This document shows positions 1 to 8,144 of a stretch of 64,000 nucleotides of DNA, one piece after another. The stretch lies in assembly GCF_000186225.1 (NCBI RefSeq), contig NC_014933.1:3410001-3474000 (forward strand), written 5' to 3'. Position 1 is the first letter of the stretch. Every line of letters begins with the position of its first letter. Made by a program: the position numbers and the translations under genes. Origin of the DNA: Bacteroides helcogenes P 36-108 (lineage in GTDB: Bacteria > Bacteroidota > Bacteroidia > Bacteroidales > Bacteroidaceae). Below the pieces are notes generated by a model. It worked only from the letters and a program-made list of their open reading frames with translations. It was not told where the DNA came from and did not search any database.

Positions 1-1
1 A

Positions 2-355
2 AGGATTGATGATAAATTTCAGCAATTAATAAACGGAACGGGATATGACCATTGTTACGCATTGAACAAGACCGAAACCGGAGAGTTGAGTCTTGCCGCA
101 ACTTGCATTGAGCCTGTCAGCGGACGTACTATGGAAGTATATACTACGGAAAATGGTGTACAGCTTTATACGGGAAATTGGTTAGGAGGTTTCGCTGGCG
201 CCCATGGAGCGACTTTTCCTGCAAGGAGCGCAATATGTTTTGAAGCCCAATGCTTCCCTGATACTCCAAACAATCCCCATTTCCCGTCAGCAGTATTATT
301 ACCGGGTGATGAATATCAACAGATAACCATTTATAAATTCGGTGTACAAGAATAA
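2..355 (+). CDS. galM: Aldose 1-epimerase, C-terminal end (partial)
   Basis: Mutarotase that interconverts the alpha and beta anomers of galactose or glucose, feeding the Leloir pathway. Only the last 117 codons are in the window; the frame is open to the left edge, so the upstream part is missing and no start can be assigned. The visible part contains GYDHCYALNK, close to the family motif GYDHN(F/Y)VL, and then the beta-rich C-terminus ending at TAA. It sits 41 nt before a sugar permease and upstream of galK, the usual Bacteroides gal arrangement, which supports the assignment. Confidence 0.88.
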   Translation, partial: RIDDKFQQLINGTGYDHCYALNKTETGELSLAATCIEPVSGRTMEVYTTENGVQLYTGNWLGGFAGAHGATFPARSAICFEAQCFPDTPNNPHFPSAVLLPGDEYQQITIYKFGVQE

Positions 356-396
356 AGACAAGATTATTAATCCAAATTCAAATATCTAAATTTATC

Positions 397-1677
397 ATGA
401 GTCAACAAAAAAAACAATGGGGAGCTATCATTATTATGATTGCGCTCTTCGCAATGATTGCTTTCGTTACCAACCTCTGCTCGCCGATGGCAGTCATCGT
501 AAAGAACGATTTCGGCGCCAGTAATGTGCTTTCTCAAATCGGCAACTACGGAAACTTTATCGCTTACCTTGTTATGGGTATTCCAGCCGGTATGCTCATT
601 GCCAAGTTCGGTTATAAGAAAACGGCTCTTATCGGCTTACTCGTAGGAATTATCGGCATTCTTGTCCAATGGTTCAGCGGCCACGTAGGCAAAGAAAGCG
701 CTTTCGTGGTTTATCTTATCGGTGCTTTCATCAGCGGTTTCACCATGTGTATCCTTAACTGCGTAGTTAACCCAATGCTGAACCTCCTTGGTGGTGGTGG
801 AAATAAAGGAAACCAGCTTATCCAAATCGGTGGCGTCTTTAACAGTAGTGCTGCCGTAGCTGTATATATTATCATGGGGGCTTTAATCGGAGATGCTTCT
901 AAAGCTCATATTGCCGACGCTACACCAGCATTGATGATTGCACTGGCAATTTTCATTATCGGTTTCATCGTCATCCTATTTACCAAAATCGAAGAACCTG
1001 AACAAGCTCCGGTAGATACCAGCCTTATCAAAGGTGCTATGAAATACCGCCACTTCGTTCTCGGTATTCTCGCCATTTTCCTGTATATGGGAATTGAAGT
1101 AGGAACTCCGACTTACATACTTCAATATCTGTCTTCAGCACCTGATGCAAGCACTCCGGGTTTAGGCATGGATGCCGGCATCGTTGGACTTATAGTTGCC
1201 GTTTATTGGCTGATGATGCTTGTAGGCCGTTTTGTCGGTGGCACTATTGGAGGAAAGATTTCAAGCAGAAAGATGATTACGGTGGTTTCCATCACCAGCC
1301 TCGTACTCGTAGCTTTCGGAATGTTTGCTCCTGTAGATGTCACAGTAAATGTTCCGGGCATAGATTGGGCTAAGTTAGAGCTTATTTGGGCGGAAGTGCC
1401 AGTGGGAATATTCGCATTTCTTCTTGTTGGACTGTGCACCAGTGTAATGTGGGGCGGTATATTCAATATGGCAGTCGAAGGGCTTGGCAAATACACTGCA
1501 ATCGCCAGTGGAATCTTTATGACAATGGTATTCGGCTGTGCGGTTATGGTAGCCATCCAAGGTTGGTTGGCTGATCTTACCGACTACATGACCAGTTATT
1601 GGGTAGTGCTCTTCTGCGCCGCTTATATTCTGTTCTACGCTTTAATAGGTTCAAAGAACGTCAACTCGGAAAAATAA
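397..1677 (+). CDS. MFS sugar transporter, FucP/GluP-like (glucose/galactose:H+ symporter family)
   Basis: Inner-membrane permease of the major facilitator superfamily, 426 aa, with about 12 hydrophobic segments over the whole length and a short cytoplasmic N-terminus (MSQQKKQWG). It resembles the fucose/glucose/galactose symporter branch. The ATG follows an AT-rich spacer after galM. Placement between galM and galK makes galactose (or glucose) the probable substrate; this is inferred from context, not from a substrate-specific residue. The gene is full length for the family and probably co-transcribed with galK, which starts 46 nt downstream. Confidence 0.85.
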   Translation: MSQQKKQWGAIIIMIALFAMIAFVTNLCSPMAVIVKNDFGASNVLSQIGNYGNFIAYLVMGIPAGMLIAKFGYKKTALIGLLVGIIGILVQWFSGHVGKESAFVVYLIGAFISGFTMCILNCVVNPMLNLLGGGGNKGNQLIQIGGVFNSSAAVAVYIIMGALIGDASKAHIADATPALMIALAIFIIGFIVILFTKIEEPEQAPVDTSLIKGAMKYRHFVLGILAIFLYMGIEVGTPTYILQYLSSAPDASTPGLGMDAGIVGLIVAVYWLMMLVGRFVGGTIGGKISSRKMITVVSITSLVLVAFGMFAPVDVTVNVPGIDWAKLELIWAEVPVGIFAFLLVGLCTSVMWGGIFNMAVEGLGKYTAIASGIFMTMVFGCAVMVAIQGWLADLTDYMTSYWVVLFCAAYILFYALIGSKNVNSEK

Positions 1678-1723
1678 CCCGACAAAAGGATTCTAATTAT
1701 TTACCTTATAAAATATAAATATC

Positions 1724-2878
1724 ATGGATATAGAGAACGTAAGAAGCCGTTTCATCAAACATTTTGACGGAACAACAGGAGCAGTTTATGCTTCTCCGGG
1801 ACGTATCAACCTTATTGGTGAGCATACAGATTATAATGGTGGCTTCGTGTTTCCGGGGGCTATTGACAAAGGGATGATCGCAGAGATAAAGCCAAACGGA
1901 ACAGATACCGTAAAAGCTTATTCCATTGACTTGAAAGATTACGTGGAATTCGGCTTGAAAGAAGAAGATGCTCCTAAAGCCAGTTGGGCAAGATATATTT
2001 TCGGAGTATGTCGGGAAATGATGAAACGTGGAGTAAACGTAAAAGGTTTCAATACAGCTTTTGCCGGTGATGTGCCTCTTGGCGCGGGAATGTCATCCTC
2101 GGCTGCATTGGAAAGCACCTATGCTTATGCTTTAAACGACTTATTCGGTGACAACAAAATAGATAAGTTTGAATTGGCAAAAGTGGGACAGGCTACAGAG
2201 CACAACTATTGTGGCGTGAATTGCGGTATTATGGATCAATTTGCTTCTGTATTCGGCAAACAAGGCAGCCTCATCCGGCTGGATTGCCGTTCACTGGAAT
2301 ATCAATATTTCCCATTCAATCCTAAAGGTTATCGTTTGGTTCTTGTTGACTCAGTTGTTAAACATGAACTGGCATCTTCAGCATATAATAAACGCCGACA
2401 AAGTTGCGAAGCAGCAGTTGCAGCCATTCAGAAAAAGCATCAGCATGTAGAATTCTTACGCGACTGTACAATGGAAATGTTGGAAGAAGCCAAAGCGGAC
2501 ATCAGCGCAGAAGATTACATGCGTGCCGAATATGTCATCGAAGAGATTCAACGTGTACTTGATGTTTGCGATGCGTTGGAGAAAGGTGACTACGAAACCG
2601 TAGGTCAAAAGATGTATGAGACTCACCATGGCATGAGTAAACTGTATGAAGTAAGTTGTGAAGAACTCGATTTCTTGAACGACCTTGCTTTTGACTGCGG
2701 AGTTACCGGCTCTCGTGTGATGGGTGGCGGCTTTGGCGGATGTACTATCAATCTGGTAAAAGATGAACTGTATAGCACATTCATAGAAAAAGCCAAAGAT
2801 GAATTCAAAAATAAATTTGGCAGAAGTCCTAAAATCTATGATGTAGTCATTAGTGACGGCGCACGCAGATTGGAATAA
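1724..2878 (+). CDS. galK: Galactokinase
   Basis: Cytoplasmic GHMP kinase that phosphorylates galactose to galactose 1-phosphate with ATP. It is 384 aa, the normal length. The galactokinase signature GRINLIGEHTDYN lies at about residues 26-38, the ATP-binding loop PLGAGMSSSAALE at about 118-130, GVNCGIMDQFAS further on, and the C-terminal GHMP motif MGGGFGGC near residue 333. It closes the galM-permease-galK cluster; a strong terminator hairpin begins 23 nt after its stop. Confidence 0.96.
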   Translation: MDIENVRSRFIKHFDGTTGAVYASPGRINLIGEHTDYNGGFVFPGAIDKGMIAEIKPNGTDTVKAYSIDLKDYVEFGLKEEDAPKASWARYIFGVCREMMKRGVNVKGFNTAFAGDVPLGAGMSSSAALESTYAYALNDLFGDNKIDKFELAKVGQATEHNYCGVNCGIMDQFASVFGKQGSLIRLDCRSLEYQYFPFNPKGYRLVLVDSVVKHELASSAYNKRRQSCEAAVAAIQKKHQHVEFLRDCTMEMLEEAKADISAEDYMRAEYVIEEIQRVLDVCDALEKGDYETVGQKMYETHHGMSKLYEVSCEELDFLNDLAFDCGVTGSRVMGGGFGGCTINLVKDELYSTFIEKAKDEFKNKFGRSPKIYDVVISDGARRLE

Positions 2879-2901
2879 ATTTATTTCCCGCAATAATTAA
2901 T

Positions 2902-2935
2902 ATAGGACATTTTCCCTTATGGGAAAATGTCCTAT
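2902..2935 (+). terminator. Rho-independent terminator after galK
   Basis: A perfect 15-bp stem (left arm 2902-2916, right arm 2921-2935) with a TTAT loop, followed by a T-rich stretch. It ends the gal operon before the transketolase promoter. Confidence 0.85.
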
Positions 2936-2954
2936 GTGTTTTTATATGATTGTA

Positions 2955-2984
2955 TTGCTAATTGCACATAAAGAGTTATCTTTG
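2955..2984 (+). promoter_or_regulatory. Bacteroides-type promoter for tkt-rpiB
   Basis: TTG at 2955-2957, a 19-nt spacer, then TATCTTTG at 2977-2984. This matches the Bacteroides housekeeping promoter (-33 TTG, -7 TAnnTTTG). The predicted transcript starts near 2990 and has a leader of about 67 nt before the tkt ATG. Confidence 0.8.
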
Positions 2985-3056
2985 TACTGTTAAAATCAAC
3001 AAACTCAAAGCAAATCCGCTTATATAGTAGTATCAAAACTAATAATAAACAATAAT

Positions 3057-5069
3057 ATGAATGACAACAGACTTATGAACCGTGCAGCGGATAATATCCG
3101 TATTCTCGCTGCATCCATGGTTGAAAAGGCCAATTCCGGACACCCCGGTGGCGCCATGGGGGGAGCTGATTTTATAAACGTGCTCTTTTCCGAGTTCCTT
3201 GTATATGACCCTGAAAATCCGGCATGGGAAGGCCGCGACCGTTTCTTCCTCGATCCGGGACACATGTCACCGATGCTTTATTCCACTTTGGCACTGGCGG
3301 GCAAATTCACGATAGATGAGTTGAAAGAGTTCCGTCAATGGGGAAGTCCCACTCCGGGACATCCTGAACGTGACATCATGCGCGGCATCGAAAATACTTC
3401 CGGGCCATTAGGACAGGGACATGCCTATGCAGTAGGTGCAGCCATAGCCGCCAAATTCATGAAAGCCCGTTTTGAAGAAGTGATGGATGAAACCATCTAT
3501 GCATATATCTCTGATGGCGGCGTTCAGGAAGAAATTTCCCAGGGAGCCGGACGTATCGCCGGAGCACTTGGATTGAACAATCTCATCATGTTCTACGATG
3601 CCAATGACATCCAGCTTTCTACTGAAACCAAAGATGTGACTATTGAAGATACCGGCAAGAAATATGAAGCATGGGGATGGAAAATCATCACAATCAACGG
3701 TAATGATCCTGATGCAATCCGCAACGCTTTAAATGAAGCTAAAGCAGAAAAAGAACGGCCGACTTTAATTATCGGCCATACTGTCATGGGAAAAGGCGCA
3801 CGCAAAGCAGACGGAAGCAGCTATGAAGCCAACTGTGCCACTCATGGTGCTCCCCTCGGCGGAGATGCCTATGTCAATACAATCAAAAACCTTGGCGGAG
3901 ATCCCACCAACCCATTTATTTTCTTCCCCGAAGTGGCTGAACTATATGCAAAGCGCACTGCCGAACTAAAGAAAATCATGGCAGGGAAATATGCGGCCAA
4001 AGCCGCATGGGCAAAAGCCAATCCGGAAAAGGCCGCTAAGTTGGAGCTCTTCTTTTCCGGCAAAGCCCCTGAAGTAAATTGGGCGGCTATCGAACAAAAA
4101 GCTAACGTCGCAACACGCGCTGCTTCCGCTACTGTATTGGGAGCTCTTGCCACTCAGGTAGAAAATATGATTGTTGCATCCGCCGACTTGTCCAACTCAG
4201 ACAAGACTGATGGTTTCCTGAAGAAAACCCATGCTTTTAAAAAAGGCGATTTCAGTGGAGCCTTCTTTCAGGCAGGCGTTGCCGAGCTGACTATGGCATG
4301 CTGCTGTATCGGTATGGCGTTGCACGGCGGTGTCATTCCCGCATGTGGAACCTTCTTTGTATTCTCTGACTATATGAAACCGGCCATACGCATGGCAGCC
4401 CTTATGGAAGTGCCTGTGAAGTTTATCTGGACACATGATGCCTTCCGTGTAGGTGAAGACGGACCTACTCATGAGCCGGTAGAACAGGAGGCACAAATAC
4501 GCCTGATGGAAAAAATGAAAAACCACAAAGGGCATAATTCCATGCTTGTACTCCGCCCCGCCGATGCGGAAGAAACCACTATGGCATGGAAACTTGCTAT
4601 GGAAAACATGGCTACTCCGACAGGATTGATTTTCTCCCGTCAGAATATTGCAAATCTGCCGGCCGGAAATGATTATACACAAACTGCCAAAGGAGCTTAT
4701 ATCGTAGCGGGTTCAGACGCAAATCCGGATATTATCCTTGTAGCTTCCGGCTCGGAGGTAGCGACATTGGTAGCCGGCGCCGAGCTGTTGCGCAAAGACG
4801 GCATCAAGCTACGCATTGTTTCCGTTCCGTCCGAAGGCTTGTTCCGCAGTCAGGTTTTAGGCTATCAGGAGAGCATTATCCCCGGCAACATTAAGGTATT
4901 CGGCTTGACAGCCGGCCTGCCTGTAAATATGTCAGGACTGGTAGGCAACAATGGCAAAGTATGGGGATTAGAATCTTTCGGTTTCTCCGCACCTTATAAA
5001 GTGCTGGACGAAAAGCTTGGCTTCACGGCCGAAAACGTGTATAAACAAGTAAAGGAGATGTTGCAATGA
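3057..5069 (+). CDS. tkt: Transketolase
   Basis: Thiamine-diphosphate enzyme of the non-oxidative pentose phosphate pathway, transferring two-carbon units between ketose and aldose phosphates. It is 670 aa, full length. Family features are NSGHPGGAMGGAD near the N-terminus, GPLGQGHAYAVG, the ThDP region SDGGVQEEISQG (a variant of the usual GDG...EG), the second-domain THDAFRVGEDGPTHEPVEQ, and a C-terminal ketoacid-binding domain. Its TGA overlaps the rpiB ATG by 4 nt, so the two pentose phosphate enzymes are translationally coupled. Confidence 0.96.
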   Translation: MNDNRLMNRAADNIRILAASMVEKANSGHPGGAMGGADFINVLFSEFLVYDPENPAWEGRDRFFLDPGHMSPMLYSTLALAGKFTIDELKEFRQWGSPTPGHPERDIMRGIENTSGPLGQGHAYAVGAAIAAKFMKARFEEVMDETIYAYISDGGVQEEISQGAGRIAGALGLNNLIMFYDANDIQLSTETKDVTIEDTGKKYEAWGWKIITINGNDPDAIRNALNEAKAEKERPTLIIGHTVMGKGARKADGSSYEANCATHGAPLGGDAYVNTIKNLGGDPTNPFIFFPEVAELYAKRTAELKKIMAGKYAAKAAWAKANPEKAAKLELFFSGKAPEVNWAAIEQKANVATRAASATVLGALATQVENMIVASADLSNSDKTDGFLKKTHAFKKGDFSGAFFQAGVAELTMACCCIGMALHGGVIPACGTFFVFSDYMKPAIRMAALMEVPVKFIWTHDAFRVGEDGPTHEPVEQEAQIRLMEKMKNHKGHNSMLVLRPADAEETTMAWKLAMENMATPTGLIFSRQNIANLPAGNDYTQTAKGAYIVAGSDANPDIILVASGSEVATLVAGAELLRKDGIKLRIVSVPSEGLFRSQVLGYQESIIPGNIKVFGLTAGLPVNMSGLVGNNGKVWGLESFGFSAPYKVLDEKLGFTAENVYKQVKEMLQ

Positions 5070-5497
5070 AAACAATAGGAATTTGTTCTGACCACGCTGG
5101 ATATGAACTGAAACAATACGTAAAGACATGGCTGGAAGCCAAAGACTGGGAATACAAGGATTTCGGCACTTATTCGCCGGAAAGTGTGGACTATCCAGAC
5201 TTTGCCCATCCGTTAGCTTTGGCCGTTGAGGCGGGAGAATGCTATTCGGGAATCGCAATCTGTGGCAGTGGAAATGGCATCAGCATGACGCTGAACAAGC
5301 ATCAGGGTATTCGTGCCGCTTTATGCTGGACACCTGAAATTTCAGGTCTGGCACGTCAGCACAATGATGCCAATGTGCTCGTAATGCCAGGACGCTTCAT
5401 CACCAACCAAGAGGCGGACAGCATCATGGAAAGATTCTTCTCTACCCCGTTTGAAGGCGGACGCCATCAACGGAGAATCGAGAAAATTCCTGTATAA
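5066..5497 (+). CDS. rpiB: Ribose 5-phosphate isomerase B
   Basis: Interconverts ribose 5-phosphate and ribulose 5-phosphate. It is 143 aa, typical for RpiB/LacAB. Features are the N-terminal CSDHAGYELK phosphate-binding motif, the CGSGNGISMTLNK loop with the catalytic cysteine region, and the conserved HNDANVLVMPGRF segment. The start overlaps the tkt stop (ATGA), so the genes form a two-gene operon. A hairpin terminator follows 38 nt downstream. Confidence 0.95.
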   Translation: MKTIGICSDHAGYELKQYVKTWLEAKDWEYKDFGTYSPESVDYPDFAHPLALAVEAGECYSGIAICGSGNGISMTLNKHQGIRAALCWTPEISGLARQHNDANVLVMPGRFITNQEADSIMERFFSTPFEGGRHQRRIEKIPV

Positions 5498-5534
5498 AGA
5501 ACAAGCAAAGCGAACAAAAAGCTGTTCATAAAAA

Positions 5535-5571
5535 CATAAGAGGCTCTATTCTCCCTAATAAGCCTCTTATG
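5535..5571 (+). terminator. Terminator hairpin after rpiB
   Basis: CATAAGAGGCT at 5535-5545 pairs with AGCCTCTTATG at 5561-5571 (11-bp stem, 15-nt loop) and is followed by a short T-containing tract. Confidence 0.65.
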
Positions 5572-5601
5572 TTTCAACAATACTTCTCCAAATATAACTG
5601 A

Positions 5602-5905
5602 GATACATGTAAAATCGAAGGCTACAAGCTAAAAAAGACATGGCTTGACAATAGATATATTTTTAGGCGATTGGATGCACGAGCAAAGGTTTTTATAGAA
5701 TATGTTACTGCCGAGAAAGCATGGATTCCGGTTGATGCTCCAAATTATCTGATGATAAACTGTTTTTGTGTATCAGGACAAGAAAATAACATTCCATTAA
5801 GAGTAATAAAGTTAGAAACAATGGATGCACCTACCCCTGCTACCATTTTAAACTTATCGCATTCTCAATTACCGACGACATCTACGGCTTCTTCACTACC
5901 ATGAA
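5602..5905 (+). pseudogene. Decayed GNAT N-acetyltransferase (internally deleted remnant)
   Basis: No intact start exists: an in-frame TGA lies just upstream at 5599. The open frame reads through YIFRRLDARAKVFIEYV, EKAWIPVDAPNYLMINCF and VSGQ, which resemble the N-terminal half of GNAT acetyltransferases of the YoaP-related type. In intact proteins a glycine-rich acetyl-CoA loop would follow. Here the reading jumps after VSGQ to IKLETMDAPTPATI, which resembles the later part of the same proteins, so the catalytic core appears deleted. The frame then becomes incoherent. The family identification is from memory of the motif pattern and needs a profile search. Confidence 0.5.
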
Positions 5906-6027
5906 TATTTGCAATGGCCTAATTCATGCCAAGTCAGATTATCTTTTACTGCCATAAACAGTTTCCATTGCCCCGAAGAACAATTCTTGCCGCTAAGCGA
6001 ACTAATATTTTCTTCACTAAGAAATAA

Positions 6028-6113
6028 TCGTCCGACAATTGTCGAATATCGTCCCATATCTGTTGCATTATCGTCCGACAATTGTCGGACGATAATGCAA
6101 CAGATATGGGACG
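6028..6113. repeat. Perfect 64-bp palindrome with an adjacent partial copy of its core
   Basis: Bases 6050-6081 are the exact reverse complement of 6082-6113, with no loop and no mismatch. The 16-base core at 6071-6086 (CGTCCGACAATTGTCG) occurs again just upstream at about 6029-6044. No gene covers it. The remaining 5906-6027 and 6114-6275 hold nothing recognisable apart from the promoter of the next operon. A loopless palindrome this long is a poor intrinsic terminator because it lacks a U-run, and is more likely a fold-back duplication, a protein-binding site or a mobile-element end. Confidence 0.75.
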
Positions 6114-6275
6114 TAGAGTTTTCAACGGACAGAGATATAAATTATAGTAATACAAGAAGTAATGCCTGGGAAGAAAATTTTAGTTCACAATGAATATCCC
6201 TTTTCTTTTGCCTTTTTATCGCGTCCCTTTTCTTATTTTTCACACAGAAGATGCATATCGTCTTTAAATAAAAAC

Positions 6276-6283
6276 TATCTTTG
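6276..6283 (+). promoter_or_regulatory. -7 promoter element for the TPR/oxidoreductase operon
   Basis: TATCTTTG matches the Bacteroides -7 box TAnnTTTG, 29 nt before the ATG of the TPR gene. No convincing TTG lies at the -33 position. Confidence 0.6.
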
Positions 6284-6312
6284 TAGTTCAATAATCCAGA
6301 ACTCAGAATGAT

Positions 6313-6588
6313 ATGGAGCAACTTAATACCATAAAAGAGCTTATCAATCAGGGAAATGTAGAGCAAGCCATCCAACAGCTTGACCAAATATTACAAACAG
6401 ATCTTCCTGAGAAGGATAAAGCCTATTATCTGCGAGGGAATGCATACCGCAAGCAGGGCAATTGGCAACAAGCATTGAACAATTACCAATATGCTATCGA
6501 CCTTAATCCGGAAAGCCCTGCCCGACACGCCCATAAAATGGCAATGAACATTCTGAACTTCTTCAATAAGGATATGTACAATCAATAA
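6313..6588 (+). CDS. Small TPR-repeat protein
   Basis: A 91-aa soluble protein made of about two tetratricopeptide repeats. The clearest is at residues 38-68 (YYLRGNAYRKQGNWQQALNN, then YQYAIDLNPESP), with a helical pair before it. TPRs mediate protein-protein contacts. It begins the operon of the 2-oxoacid:ferredoxin oxidoreductase, 16 nt before the ferredoxin subunit, so a role as assembly or partner protein of that enzyme is possible but unproven. The ATG at 6313 follows a promoter at 6276-6283. Confidence 0.8.
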   Translation: MEQLNTIKELINQGNVEQAIQQLDQILQTDLPEKDKAYYLRGNAYRKQGNWQQALNNYQYAIDLNPESPARHAHKMAMNILNFFNKDMYNQ

Positions 6589-6604
6589 AATAAATACGTG
6601 AATT

Positions 6605-6832
6605 ATGGCAAAAGTCAAAGGAGCAATCGTTGTGGACACTGAGCGTTGCAAGGGCTGCAACCTGTGCGTGGTAGCTTGTCCGCTTAAGGTAATAGCCCTC
6701 GCCAAAGAGGTAAATATGAAAGGGTATAATTATGCCCAGCAAATAATAGAAGATACATGCAACGGATGTTCATCCTGTGCAACCGTATGTCCTGACGGAT
6801 GTATCTCCGTATATAAGGTAAAAGTTGAATAA
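6605..6832 (+). CDS. 2-oxoacid:ferredoxin oxidoreductase, ferredoxin (delta) subunit
   Basis: A 75-aa electron-transfer subunit carrying two [4Fe-4S] clusters: CKGCNLCVVACP at about residues 16-27 and CNGCSSCATVCP at about 54-65, the standard 2[4Fe-4S] pattern. It would pass electrons from the thiamine-diphosphate subunits to free ferredoxin. It is followed 12 nt later by the alpha-type subunit, so this is the KorD/VorD/PorD-equivalent polypeptide. The substrate cannot be read from this subunit. Confidence 0.9.
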   Translation: MAKVKGAIVVDTERCKGCNLCVVACPLKVIALAKEVNMKGYNYAQQIIEDTCNGCSSCATVCPDGCISVYKVKVE

Positions 6833-6844
6833 AATCAAAAGAAT

Positions 6845-7924
6845 ATGGCAGAAGAAGTTGTATTAATGAAAGGAAACGAAGCCATTGCCCAGGCAGCTAT
6901 CCGTTATGGAGTGGACGGTTACTTCGGTTATCCTATTACACCCCAATCAGAGGTATTGGAAACTCTCGCTGAACTGAAGCCGTGGGAAACAACCGGTATG
7001 GTGGTATTACAGGCAGAAAGTGAAGTGGCAGCTATTAATATGGTATATGGCGGCGCCGGAAGTGGAAAAATGGTAATGACCTCCTCCTCCAGCCCCGGAG
7101 TTAGTTTGAAACAAGAAGGCATTTCTTACTTGGCAGGCGCCGAGTTACCTTGTTTGATTGTAAATGTAATGCGCGGGGGACCGGGTTTAGGAACTATCCA
7201 GCCAAGTCAGGCAGATTATTTTCAAACGGTAAAAGGTGGAGGTCATGGTGACTATCGCCTGATTGCACTTGCTCCTGCTTCGGTACAAGAGATGGCAGAC
7301 TTCGTAGGATTGGCATTCGACCTCGCCTTCAAGTATCGTAATCCTGCAATCATACTTGCCGATGGCGTTATCGGTCAAATGATGGAAAAAGTAGTTCTTC
7401 CCACACAAAAGCCACGACGCACCGATGCGGAAGTTATCGCACAATGCCCGTGGGCCACAACCGGAAAAACCAATGACCGCAAGCCCAATATCATTACTTC
7501 TCTTGAGTTGAAGCCCGAAGAAATGGAAAAGAATAATATCCGCTTCCAAGCCAAATATAAAGAGATTGAAGAAAATGAAGTACGTTTTGAAGAAATCAAT
7601 TGTGATGATGCCGAATATCTGATTGTAGCCTTCGGCTCTATGGCACGTATCGGCCAGAAAGCGATGGAGATGGCACGCGAAGAAGGAATCAAAGTAGGCA
7701 TACTCCGCCCCATCACATTGTGGCCATTCCCTACCAAAGCCATTTCCGCCTATGCCAACAAAGTGAAAGGCATGCTTGTAACCGAGTTGAATGCGGGGCA
7801 AATGATTGAAGATGTCCGTCTTGCCGTAAACGGCAAAGTGAAAGTAGAGCATTTCGGCCGCCTCGGTGGTATCGTGCCTGACCCTGACGAAATAGTAGCT
7901 GCATTAAAAAATATGTTGGCATAA
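6845..7924 (+). CDS. vorB: 2-oxoacid:ferredoxin oxidoreductase alpha subunit, VorB-like
   Basis: A 359-aa cytoplasmic subunit of the enzyme that oxidatively decarboxylates 2-oxoacids with CoA and ferredoxin. The N-terminal pyrimidine-binding domain has GYFGYPITPQSEVLE and the QAESEVAAINMVYGGA region, followed by TSSSSPGVSLKQEGISYLAG and a C-terminal transketolase-like domain (ITLWPFP). The closest remembered family is 3-methyl-2-oxobutanoate dehydrogenase subunit VorB, but KorA annotations are also used for such proteins, so branched-chain oxoacid versus 2-oxoglutarate specificity remains open. Confidence 0.88.
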   Translation: MAEEVVLMKGNEAIAQAAIRYGVDGYFGYPITPQSEVLETLAELKPWETTGMVVLQAESEVAAINMVYGGAGSGKMVMTSSSSPGVSLKQEGISYLAGAELPCLIVNVMRGGPGLGTIQPSQADYFQTVKGGGHGDYRLIALAPASVQEMADFVGLAFDLAFKYRNPAIILADGVIGQMMEKVVLPTQKPRRTDAEVIAQCPWATTGKTNDRKPNIITSLELKPEEMEKNNIRFQAKYKEIEENEVRFEEINCDDAEYLIVAFGSMARIGQKAMEMAREEGIKVGILRPITLWPFPTKAISAYANKVKGMLVTELNAGQMIEDVRLAVNGKVKVEHFGRLGGIVPDPDEIVAALKNMLA

Positions 7925-7958
7925 TTAATGTGCCAATGTGCTTATTAAATTTATTATT

Positions 7959-8132
7959 ATGAATCCTGATAAAATAAGAAGCGTACTGAACATCCTATTT
8001 ATGATACTTGCCCTTGCTGCCATCATTATATACTTTGTGGCGAAAGATGACTTCAAACTATTCATCTACGTCTGCGGTGCGGCGATATTCATCAAACTGA
8101 TGGAGTTCTTCATACGATTCACTAATAGATAA
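7959..8132 (+). CDS. 57-aa two-helix membrane protein inside the oxidoreductase operon
   Basis: A small hydrophobic protein: a short charged start (MNPDKIRSV), a first membrane helix at about residues 9-27, the polar turn AKDDFK, and a second helix at about 34-51. An upstream in-frame GTG at 7938 exists, but the ATG at 7959 gives the sensible membrane topology. It lies between the alpha and beta oxidoreductase subunits, and the beta gene's ribosome-binding site starts within its stop codon. I do not recognise a family. Location suggests it could tether the soluble oxidoreductase to the membrane or to an electron acceptor; that is inference. Confidence 0.75.
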   Translation: MNPDKIRSVLNILFMILALAAIIIYFVAKDDFKLFIYVCGAAIFIKLMEFFIRFTNR

Positions 8133-8144
8133 GGAGAAGTGATT

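Noticed and set aside
5908-6193. ORFs on both strands through the 64-bp palindrome
   Set aside because: The two strands encode the same peptide there because of the palindrome; no start context or homology supports them.
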